A DNA stretch of 64,000 nucleotides from Planctomycetaceae bacterium (lineage in GTDB: Bacteria > Planctomycetota > Planctomycetia > Pirellulales > Pirellulaceae): positions 1-64,000 of the forward strand of contig JAEUIQ010000107.1 of assembly GCA_016794985.1 (NCBI GenBank), read 5' to 3'. The notes below the pieces were generated by a model. The model saw only the letters and a program-made list of their open reading frames with translations, ran no database searches and had not been told where the DNA came from. Each line of letters starts with the position of its first letter. Position 1 is the stretch's first letter. Positions 54,414 to 62,555 of the stretch are shown here, piece after piece. The translations under genes and the position numbers were made by a program.

Positions 54414-55481
54414 CTACTCAAGCAGCTGTTGTAAGTTTTCGAAAAAAGGTTTGTCGCGTTCGTACTGGCCTTTAGCCAAATAGCCGCGGAATTCGTCGAG
54501 CATCCACAGGTAGTCATTCACAATTTGTTTGTAGGTCGCCATTTGATTCGCTGGGGCGGGCGTGGCGTTCGCAGACTCGTCGATTGAATTCCAATTCGTC
54601 AAACTTCCAAGAAACGGCATGGCGTACATGCCCGCCGTGAGCGTGTCCAGTTGTTCGGTTGCTTGGAACCATGCCGTCTTGAATTCATCGGGCGCATCGG
54701 CCGGAGGGAAAGCCAACGTGCGAGCAGCCCCCTGTTCGTAAACCAGATCGCCGTTCAAATCCACGGCCATTCCATAGGGAAGAAGCAGATTCCGAGCGCC
54801 TTCCTCGGTCAGCGATTTCGGTACGATCGGATCCGCCAATTGCTTCTGAGTTTGTACGACTTGCAATTCTTCGGGCGACAGCGAAGCCAAAAAGTCTTTA
54901 GGGTTTTGGTATCCATCCGACGCGTAGGCTTGATTCAAGATCGCCGCGTACCTTAGCGTTGCGGCGGGCCCAGTAAACGTGGCCTTTTCCGGTTCGTGTT
55001 CTATCGAAAAGCTGTTGACCAACTCCATGTGTTCCGTGTGCGCTTGTCCCAGCGTTTGTTGAATCTGTTTGGCAAATTGCCCAACATCGGAATTGGCTAA
55101 CGATTGAGTCAGTTGCTTGTAGCTGGCTTGGAAATTGGCGAAGAAGTCGGCGGTCGGTGGTGCAACGTACAGAGCTCTTTGCGCCGCTGTTCTGGGTGCG
55201 GGGCCAGCGGTCACTGGGAGTCGCGGGGAAGCATACGTTGCTGGTTCGCGAACCGAAGTTGACGGCGTCCATTCGGCGGCCTCATCGTTGAGCCCAGTCC
55301 GTACGAGATGGTCCGCTTCGGTCAAGGTCGTCGACCGCTCCGCGATCCTTTTAGGATTGGGGATTGCCCCACTACCTTCAATGGTCGCATTAGGCATCGT
55401 TTGCGGCTGCTGCGGTCGCGAGGCCGTCTTCGGTGGAATGGAGCGCAAATCGACCCAAGAAGTATCGTTTCCAATACGCAT
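54414..55481 (-). CDS. orphan hypothetical protein
   Basis: 355 residues from ATG 55481 with GGAGGGG six bases upstream, which decides this start over 55499 and 55586. Residues 1-110 are Pro/Ser/Thr-rich and probably disordered. From about 130 on the sequence is helical (ADFFANFQASYKQLTQSLAN, FAKQIQQTLGQAHTEHMELV, TLRYAAILNQAYASDGYQNP, FLASLSPEELQVVQTQKQLA, YKQIVNDYLWMLDEFRGYLA). No signal peptide, membrane helix or known motif. It lies alone between the repeat block and a divergent gene. Function unknown. Confidence 0.75.
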   Translation of the reverse strand: MRIGNDTSWVDLRSIPPKTASRPQQPQTMPNATIEGSGAIPNPKRIAERSTTLTEADHLVRTGLNDEAAEWTPSTSVREPATYASPRLPVTAGPAPRTAAQRALYVAPPTADFFANFQASYKQLTQSLANSDVGQFAKQIQQTLGQAHTEHMELVNSFSIEHEPEKATFTGPAATLRYAAILNQAYASDGYQNPKDFLASLSPEELQVVQTQKQLADPIVPKSLTEEGARNLLLPYGMAVDLNGDLVYEQGAARTLAFPPADAPDEFKTAWFQATEQLDTLTAGMYAMPFLGSLTNWNSIDESANATPAPANQMATYKQIVNDYLWMLDEFRGYLAKGQYERDKPFFENLQQLLE

Positions 55482-55808
55482 CTTAATCCCCTCCGACATC
55501 GACAATAAAGAGCCGCAGCCGGGGTTCGGCCGGCCCGCCTTACCGGTATTATCGGCAAAATCCCACCAAATGTTGAAACGCGGCAATTCTGCAATTCTTG
55601 GCGAATCGATGCATGGATCTTGGGGTTAACAGGTGATAAACGAGAAAACCCGAAATTGTACCGATTCTCGCAACCCAGTCGTCCGAGTGAGAGCCGACCA
55701 TCGATGTGCTAGACTGGATTAGAGTGCAAGACAGTTCAAGGTAAAATTGGGTACTCACGGGTCACCAGAACAGGCTGAAGCAAAATGCCAACCGCATGCA
55801 GAGGATTT

Positions 55809-58142
55809 ATGGGTCGCAAGAGTTTCGTCGTTTTGTTTCTCACTGGTTTACTGGCGATGGTTGTTGGACTTGTTCTTGTGCAACGCGTTCATGCCCAACA
55901 AGAAATTGAGAAACGATTCGAGCAACTCGATGAAAACCGTGATGAAACATTAACGCCGGATGAGCTGCGACAGGGGGCAATTTTCAAATTGCTCGACACG
56001 GATGGCGACGGCAAGATCACGAAAGAAGAGGCGACGCGAGCGGCCCTGAGTGGTCGATTGAGAAACGTTCTAGGTCGAGCCCGAGGCGCGAATGGAGGGA
56101 ACGGCGACATTGTACCTGCGGAACCGGCGAAGCCACTGGACGTTCCTTTGAGACAAGGACCGAAGCGGCTCGTTCCTGGCGAACACGGGATTGGTCGCTT
56201 TGTGCCGGACTTCGAATTTGTGGATCTCGATGGGGTTGCGCAGCGTCTTCATGGCGACTCGAAAACTCAACTGACCATCGTCGCGTTTACCAGCACGAGT
56301 TGCCCAATTAGCAAAAAGTACTTGCCAACACTGGTCGAGATCGGGCGAGATTACTCCTCTCGAAGCGTCCGGCTCCTACTAGTCAATTGCATTGCCACCG
56401 ATAAGCTTGACGAGATGAAAGCTGCGGCGGCACGTTTCACCTCTGGCGTAGAATACACTTTCGATAAGGAGTCTCGGTTCGCAACGCATCTGTCGGCAAC
56501 CAGCACGACGGACGTGTTTGTGCTGGATCAATCGCATACGATTGTGTACCACGGCGCCATCGACGATCAATACGGATTTGGCTACTCCATCGACTCGCCA
56601 CGCTACACTTATCTCCGCGATGCCTTGGACGCTGCACTGGATCAACGTACGATTCTGGTTTCAGCAACCGCAGCGCCGGGTTGTTTGCTCGAAGCGAAAC
56701 CCGTGTCGACAGCAGTGACCGATGTGACGTATCACCATCAGATTTCTCGACTTCTGCAGCGGCACTGTGTCGAGTGCCATCGTGACGGAGGCGTAGGGCC
56801 TTTTCCTTTAGACTCGTACGAAGATGCCGTGGCCCATGCTCCGATGATTCGCGACGTGGTCGACCGGGGTATCATGCCGCCGTGGTTCGCCACGAAGGAC
56901 CCGCACTCGACGACCTCGCCGTGGATCAATGATCGCTCGCTCTCCGCATCAGAGAAACAGCAACTACTCGCTTGGCTAGACAATCAGACACCAGCCGGCG
57001 ATCCCGCACTGACCCCGGCATCAAGAAGTTTTGCTGGCGGTTGGCTGATTGGAAAGCCGGACGCGGTCTTCGAGTTCTCGAATCCGGTCAAGGTCAAAGC
57101 GACAGGCACGATGCCTTACCAAAACGTGGTCGTTGATACTCACTTGGAGCAGGATCAATGGGTTCAGGCCATTGAGGTCCGGCCCGGCGACCCCAGTGTC
57201 GTGCATCACGTTTTGGTATTCGTTCAAACGGCGGAAGAGGAGGATGGTCCGCGAGACGACGCCGATGACGAACGCTCAGGATATTGGGGGATCTATGTTC
57301 CCGGCAACAGCACACTCGTTTACCCAGAAGGATACGCCAAGCGAATTCCAAAGGGCGCTCGACTGCGTTTTCAAATGCACTACACCCCAAACGGCACCGC
57401 TACCGAAGACCGTACACGAATTGGTTTGGTCTTTGCGAAGGAAGAACCGAAACACGAAGTGTTCGTTTCGGGGCTGGTGAATGCTGGCTTTGAAATTCCT
57501 CCACACGACAACAATTATCAAGTCACAAGTCGGCCCGTAACTTTACCGCTAGATATCGAAGTCTTGGCCTTTTTGCCACACATGCACTTGCGAGGCAAGG
57601 CGGCTCGGTTTGATCTCATTGCAGATGGTGAGACCCGCACGATGCTGGACATTCCCCGTTACGACTTCAATTGGCAGTTGCTCTACCGCTACGCGGAGCC
57701 GGTGAGTGTCAAAACGGGAAATCAACTTCGCTTTACTGCATGGTACGACAATAGCAAGGAGAATCCCGCCAACCCTAACCCAAACGCCTACGTAAAATGG
57801 GGGCCACAAACCGATGACGAAATGCATCTGGGGTATGTCGAGTTCATTGTCCCAGGCGCCAAGTTAGGTGATCCCAATCCCTTGTCACCTCGCAACCGAG
57901 TTCGCGGGGCGATTCGAAACGCCCTGGGCGGCTCATCATCGGCTGGAGGAAACATGGGGGACGCGCTCTTTCCCCAATTGGACGCCGACAGTGACGGCCA
58001 CATAACGCGCAAGGAAGTAAAGGCGAAGTACCCAAATAACCCAGCGGCGTCAACCACTATTTTTGATCGGTTGGACATGGATCAAGACGGTCAATTGAGC
58101 CCGCAAGAGTTACGCAAACTGCCCGAGATCTTGGGGCGCTAA
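55809..58142 (+). CDS. secreted EF-hand / redoxin / cytochrome c-like / copper-monooxygenase-like protein
   Basis: 777 residues from ATG 55809 (AGAGGATTT upstream), with signal peptide VVLFLTGLLAMVVGLVLVQ. Two EF-hand loops begin at Asp41 and Asp63 (DTDGDGKITKEE). An AhpC/TSA-like redoxin fold follows (FVPDFEFVDLDGVAQRLHG, IVAFTSTSCPISKKYLP) with a single Cys near its active site. One haem-c motif CVECH lies near residue 320. Residues 415-700 resemble copper type II ascorbate-dependent monooxygenases, with His motifs VVHHVLVF, QMHYTPNGT and PHMHLRG. Two more EF-hand loops close the protein (LDADSDGHITRKE, LDMDQDGQLSPQE). Probably a periplasmic or extracellular oxidoreductase; substrate unknown. 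Confidence 0.88.
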   Translation: MGRKSFVVLFLTGLLAMVVGLVLVQRVHAQQEIEKRFEQLDENRDETLTPDELRQGAIFKLLDTDGDGKITKEEATRAALSGRLRNVLGRARGANGGNGDIVPAEPAKPLDVPLRQGPKRLVPGEHGIGRFVPDFEFVDLDGVAQRLHGDSKTQLTIVAFTSTSCPISKKYLPTLVEIGRDYSSRSVRLLLVNCIATDKLDEMKAAAARFTSGVEYTFDKESRFATHLSATSTTDVFVLDQSHTIVYHGAIDDQYGFGYSIDSPRYTYLRDALDAALDQRTILVSATAAPGCLLEAKPVSTAVTDVTYHHQISRLLQRHCVECHRDGGVGPFPLDSYEDAVAHAPMIRDVVDRGIMPPWFATKDPHSTTSPWINDRSLSASEKQQLLAWLDNQTPAGDPALTPASRSFAGGWLIGKPDAVFEFSNPVKVKATGTMPYQNVVVDTHLEQDQWVQAIEVRPGDPSVVHHVLVFVQTAEEEDGPRDDADDERSGYWGIYVPGNSTLVYPEGYAKRIPKGARLRFQMHYTPNGTATEDRTRIGLVFAKEEPKHEVFVSGLVNAGFEIPPHDNNYQVTSRPVTLPLDIEVLAFLPHMHLRGKAARFDLIADGETRTMLDIPRYDFNWQLLYRYAEPVSVKTGNQLRFTAWYDNSKENPANPNPNAYVKWGPQTDDEMHLGYVEFIVPGAKLGDPNPLSPRNRVRGAIRNALGGSSSAGGNMGDALFPQLDADSDGHITRKEVKAKYPNNPAASTTIFDRLDMDQDGQLSPQELRKLPEILGR

Positions 58143-58355
58143 AGCGAATTGGCATAATCCTTGCGAACATCTCTTAGTAGCGGCTCATCCGAGACTGAGA
58201 AGGTGCATCGATAGGAGTGACGATGAATCCGCGACATGGGCAGCAAACGCTGCATAAGAAGTTTCGACCATTCAGCCGACGATCGACCAAATAAGTCGCC
58301 AACTTGGTTTGAACTCTGGTGGCGGGGCAATTCCCTGCCGTCATTTGGCCACAAT

Positions 58356-58736
58356 CTAAACTTGCTTTCCCAAAATAATCAGAAACCCGAGGCCAGCTTG
58401 CGTGGCGGAAAACAAGGATTGGCAGACGAGAGCGATCGGTTGATTGATTCCAAGTCGCGCCAAACGCTGGCCACCGAGTAACGGCAAATAGAGGACCGAC
58501 AACCAAACGAGCATCGCGAGGGCGCCAAACAACCACACGGAATCCACGAACAGCGCCAACGGCAAGAGCAAAATCATCGTCACTCCCCCAAACAGGAAGA
58601 TCGCCTCGCCACTGGACTCGAATAAAGACAGCATCCAACTGACTGCGATGCCCATCAACGGCCAGGGAAGCATCACCAACCACGATTGGAACTGGGCGGA
58701 GAAGTTGGTGGGGAATGCTTTGGGTTCCACGGTCAC
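58356..58736 (-). CDS. small integral membrane protein
   Basis: 126 residues from a GTG at 58736 that overlaps the WG-protein stop as GTGA, with GGGGAG eight bases upstream. Four hydrophobic segments: WLVMLPWPLMGIAVSWMLSL, AIFLFGGVTMILLLPLALFV, SVWLFGALAMLVWLSVLYL and ALVCQSLFSATQAGLGFLII. No family recognised. Coupled to the WG gene, so the two proteins may work together at the membrane. Confidence 0.8.
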   Translation of the reverse strand: MTVEPKAFPTNFSAQFQSWLVMLPWPLMGIAVSWMLSLFESSGEAIFLFGGVTMILLLPLALFVDSVWLFGALAMLVWLSVLYLPLLGGQRLARLGINQPIALVCQSLFSATQAGLGFLIILGKQV

Positions 58737-59770
58737 CAAATCAACTCCCCGAGTTTGTTGATGTATCGTGTTTGTCCGGCAACGACCACTTGGGCCAATC
58801 CTTGGCGAAACCCGCGATTGACCCAGTTGTAGTTTGCGGCCAGGACCAATTTGCCCGTCTGGTCAATGAAGCCCCATTTTCCTTCTTCGATCTGGACGCC
58901 CGCCAAGCCCTCCGCAAACTCGTTCGCATATTGGAAGCGAGGTGGAATCACAAATTCTCCCGTTCGATCGATGTAGCCAAACAAACGCTCTCGGCACACG
59001 CAAGCCAAACCGTCCGTAAACTCAGAAGCGGCTACGAATTGTGGTTTGATAATGATGTTCCCATCGGCATCAACGAATCCGAATAACCCATCCTGGCGAA
59101 ACGAGATCAGTTCGTTTGGCTTTCCTGTCGTGTAGTGTTCGGGGCGTGGTTCCCGAACCTCGTGGCCGGTGCGATCGATGTAGTGATAGTCCAGGGCGGG
59201 GCCGATGTCCGCAATCAAGCTAAGCAAAATACTGTCGCGGGCGACCATGCCAACTTTGGCGATGCCATTGCGAAAATTTTCGACGTGGTCGAATTGCGGC
59301 TCGATGACCAAATTCCCTTTAAGATCGATGAACCCCCAACGGCTCGTGGCACGATGTAGCTTGACCGGTGCCAAACCATCTGCGAAGGACCCTACCTGTA
59401 TAAACTGCGGCTCGATCAGCATCCTATCTTGACTGTCGATGAACCCCCACTTTTGGTCCACTTGGACCGCTGCCAATCCTTCATGGAATGGGAGGACTTT
59501 TTCATACTTTGGCTCAATAACGATGTCACCGTGCTGGTCGATGAAACCTTGCTTGCCTTCAAGGGTGATTTCGAATAAGGCTCGTTCGAAACCAATGGGA
59601 TGGCCAGTCACGGCATTATTGACAATTGGTCGTTCGGATTCGTTGGACTGACAAACTTGTGCGGGAGGCTCGGTCCTCGCCGGATCAGACGACTTGAAGT
59701 TGAGCGGTTGTTCGAGTGTTGGCAGTAGCGTTGCCACCGATAAATTGATCCACGCCAATGTGAATTTCAT
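58733..59770 (-). CDS. WG (KWG) beta-propeller-like repeat protein
   Basis: 345 residues from ATG 59770 with a short signal-like N-terminus (FTLAWINLSVATLLPTL). From residue 70 it is built of about seven copies of the WG repeat: KQGFIDQHGDIVIEPKYEKV, KWGFIDSQDRMLIEPQFIQV, RWGFIDLKGNLVIEPQFDHV, LFGFVDADGNIIIKPQFVAA, LFGYIDRTGEFVIPPRFQYA and KWGFIDQTGKLVLAANYNWV. Function of WG repeats is unknown; they are predicted surface or periplasmic binding scaffolds. The stop overlaps the start of the small membrane protein. Confidence 0.9.
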   Translation of the reverse strand: MKFTLAWINLSVATLLPTLEQPLNFKSSDPARTEPPAQVCQSNESERPIVNNAVTGHPIGFERALFEITLEGKQGFIDQHGDIVIEPKYEKVLPFHEGLAAVQVDQKWGFIDSQDRMLIEPQFIQVGSFADGLAPVKLHRATSRWGFIDLKGNLVIEPQFDHVENFRNGIAKVGMVARDSILLSLIADIGPALDYHYIDRTGHEVREPRPEHYTTGKPNELISFRQDGLFGFVDADGNIIIKPQFVAASEFTDGLACVCRERLFGYIDRTGEFVIPPRFQYANEFAEGLAGVQIEEGKWGFIDQTGKLVLAANYNWVNRGFRQGLAQVVVAGQTRYINKLGELIW

Positions 59771-60843
59771 GAGCCAGCTTTCGCCAATAAAAAGGAGCGA
59801 AGATTCATTCTGCCCTCGCTCCTCTTGGACAAGGAATTTGAAGGATCGCAGCGTTTTACTTTAGCATATCGCGGAGGCGAGAAAGTGTTAGTCCCGCACG
59901 CTTTGTCGACCGTTGTTCCTTAGCGAATCTGGTCGAGGTGATCGGGTTCAGCGATTCCATCTTTCTCTGGCCGTCGTCGCCGGTCGGCTTTTCCCGACTC
60001 ATTTCGCAGAAAATTGAAGCATACCTGGGCCTCTCGGGAACTGACGACCAATCCGTGCATGAAGGAGTCTTCATAAACGCCGCGCCATGGAGCCAAACAT
60101 TCACTACGCCGGTTCGTGGTTGGACTGGAGCGCTCACCAAAACGAAAAAACGCGGACTTGGCCACCTGGATCGCCAACAGGATCCCGATCCCCCGTGGAA
60201 ATCGTTGCTCCATTCGGCAGAAGACAACCCTGACTTCTGAGCTACGGCGAATTTCTGTTACTGCATCGGCCTGCCAAGGACTGCAGTCAACTTTGGTGCC
60301 ACTTCGAAGAGATCCACGCGACGATGAGAGCCCCAATGGTACTGAGACCAAAGATCCAAATAGTGAAATCCCTATCCAACGAATATGCCTTAGGGGCATG
60401 CAGGGTTTCACCGTGAAGGATTTTTTCAAGCCAATCCAGTCTCGTTGTGTCGGCCCTGCGGGCCTTGTCTGTTTTGGACCGTCTCTAATCGGTGTCTAGC
60501 ACATCGGCTAGGGTAGTTTCTGCCCCTGCGGACCTGTTTTGGGAGGAGAAATCCTGCACGGAGTCGCTTGCTGGAGGATCGCTTGGCCGGTGCCGGTTTG
60601 ATTACGAATTCGATGGATGGCATTCAACCGTCCATTGGCGCCTGCCGGCTAATTTCCCTCGCATCGACAAGAAGCTCGCGGACGATCGCGTCAGATTCGA
60701 TGAAGTAGCCACGGCCCATATCGTTGGCACGACTTTTGAGATTGGAAAAGAGTTCGAGTCGGTTGGCATGCTGCTTAAGTGGCACATGAATTGGCATTGC
60801 CGATGGTATGCAGGCGCCGCCAATATCCGGCTGTGCAAACGTT
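59771..60843. other. 1.07-kb region without a clear gene
   Basis: The gap lies between thiL (convergent end) and the WG gene. A minus frame 59920-60429 (about 155-169 codons) has a hydrophobic start (IRWIGISLFGSLVSVPLGLS) and then Arg/Ser-rich residues; it could be a decayed or small exported protein but is not convincing. Plus frames 60116-60499 and 60492-60893 overlap it or thiL. The block from 60420 on is repeat-poor and non-coding in appearance. Confidence 0.4.
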
Positions 60844-61827
60844 TTAGTGCTGGTAACCACCAATTGGCAACGGTTGCAGGCCCGAAGGGGTAACGATTTG
60901 TAGGCCCAGCTCGCGGGTAGCTTCTCCGATTTTGGTCAGATGACAACCGATGTTCAGTTGACCGCTCGAGACAGCTGCCAACAAACGGTCGGCTTCGTTG
61001 GGCGGCATCACAATCAATAACTCGAAATCCTCACCATCGTACAGAGCATGTTGCAACGACATGGATTCAACGGGCCAGTGATTGATCAGCGGAAGGTGCG
61101 TGGCGGACGGTGTACCAATTCTCGCCAACTCTTCAGCTGCCGCCGAGATCGGAATCTGTTCAGCGAATAATCGCGCGCCGACTGCACTGGCCTCGGCAAC
61201 GTGCGATAGATCACGCACCAATCCATCACTGATGTCTGTCGCGGCATGGACCACAAACGACGGGTAAATCAAGTCGATCTCACGGCAGCGCGGGGTGAAG
61301 GCCCAATGATGCTTCAATATCGAACCGCCCAACGAGCCGGTTACCAAGATCGCGTCGCCGGCTTGAGCTCCACGACGTTGCAAGGGTCGGCCATTTAGTA
61401 GCCTGCCTAACACGGTCACATTGACGACCAATCCGCCATTCCAACTGCACGTGTCGCCTCCGACCAAGACGACACCAAACTCGTCTGCCAGTTTTAGCAG
61501 CCCTCGCGTGACCGCTTGGGCTTGTTGTAGTCCTTGATCGCGATTGACTAATAGAGACAACAAGGCCGTTTCTGGTTTCGCTCCCATCGCCGCCATATCG
61601 CTGAGATTAACCGCCAGTGCCTTCCGTCCGACTTGTTCCCAGTCGGCGGGCTCTCGCGAAATGAAGTGGGTCCCTTCGGCCAAGAGATCTGCGCAACATA
61701 CCGTCTCGGTGGCGGATTCCACGATCGCCGCGTCGTCGCCGATTCCCAACGGAACGAATCGCGCGCCTGGAATGGACTGACGGCGCTGAACTTCGGATTG
61801 CAGCCAGGCGATGTACTCGGATTCCAT
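60844..61827 (-). CDS. thiL: thiamine-monophosphate kinase
   Basis: 327 residues from ATG 61827; a TTG at 61848 would add seven residues. The PurM-like fold is marked by VPLGIGDDAAIVES (Mg-ATP binding), ADLLAEGTHFISR, GRKALAVNLSDMAAMGAKPE, VVLVGGDTCSWNGGLVVNVT, HAATDISDGLVRDLSHVAEA and ALYDGEDFELLIVMPP. ThiL phosphorylates thiamine phosphate to the active cofactor TPP. Begins 27 bases after the receiver gene on the same strand. Confidence 0.95.
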   Translation of the reverse strand: MESEYIAWLQSEVQRRQSIPGARFVPLGIGDDAAIVESATETVCCADLLAEGTHFISREPADWEQVGRKALAVNLSDMAAMGAKPETALLSLLVNRDQGLQQAQAVTRGLLKLADEFGVVLVGGDTCSWNGGLVVNVTVLGRLLNGRPLQRRGAQAGDAILVTGSLGGSILKHHWAFTPRCREIDLIYPSFVVHAATDISDGLVRDLSHVAEASAVGARLFAEQIPISAAAEELARIGTPSATHLPLINHWPVESMSLQHALYDGEDFELLIVMPPNEADRLLAAVSSGQLNIGCHLTKIGEATRELGLQIVTPSGLQPLPIGGYQH

Positions 61828-61854
61828 GTGTGTGATACCCGCAGACAAGCGGCT

Positions 61855-62292
61855 CTAGATGCGCACCGAACGTTCTTTGAGAAACTTGCAACTCGGAATA
61901 TTCATCGATTGATGGGTTAAATTCGGGAGCCAAAGTGCTCGCTGAACAATCGTATTCAATGCGCCCAAGTCCAACGGCTTGCTCAAACTGAAAGCCGACA
62001 ACGGCAAGGTAGGCTTGGGGTGTTGTGCTTCCCAAAGGAATACCGCAGGCAAGTCAACCAAATGGGGAAGTTCACGCAGCGTTTCCAGTGTCGCCAAACC
62101 GAGCCGCTCATCGGCCCAACCATCAATGACGACCAAGTCGAGAGCCAAATCCTTCGCGGCACGACTAGCCGCCAGTGCAGTCCGCGCGCTATGAACCTCG
62201 AGACCCTGGTGGTGCAACGTCGCGGACAACCCCATCAAGGTCAGTGCGTCTGGGTCAATGACCAATACGACTGGTTGAATGCTACTAGTCAT
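61855..62292 (-). CDS. stand-alone receiver-domain protein
   Basis: 145 residues from ATG 62292 (MTSSIQPVVLVIDPDALTLM); the frame is open to 62388 without coding character. The chain is one receiver domain: acidic pocket VIDPD, phosphoacceptor Asp in LDLVVIDGWADERLG, switch Thr/Ser region VFLWEAQ (the usual T/S position is changed to Trp) and conserved Lys in FSLSKPLDLGAL. No output domain. With the altered switch residue it may be a pseudo-receiver. Located upstream of thiL in the same direction; a link to thiamine synthesis is not established. Confidence 0.82.
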   Translation of the reverse strand: MTSSIQPVVLVIDPDALTLMGLSATLHHQGLEVHSARTALAASRAAKDLALDLVVIDGWADERLGLATLETLRELPHLVDLPAVFLWEAQHPKPTLPLSAFSLSKPLDLGALNTIVQRALWLPNLTHQSMNIPSCKFLKERSVRI

Positions 62293-62555
62293 GCTCGCTA
62301 ATTCCAAAGCTCTGCAGGATTGCCATGCGATATTCGAGGCGTTGTTGGCGGCAAGTCCAGGTCGATCAAGAGCGGGGCCCTGTCCCAACAGTTTCGACCG
62401 CTGAAAACAATTGCACGCGACAAAATGCTAGCGTTGGGAAGACATTTCTCGTGACCGTGGCATACAACCGGGGCCATCGCTAAGATCCGACTTTCCCAAA
62501 TTCTCAGTTTCTGCTATTCCCGCCACGGAAGCGGACCGCCCGACAGGACAGTATT
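62293..62555. other. divergent promoter region, nothing specific recognised
   Basis: 263 bases between the receiver gene (minus) and the TPR lipoprotein gene (plus). No operator, repeat or hairpin stands out. Confidence 0.35.
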
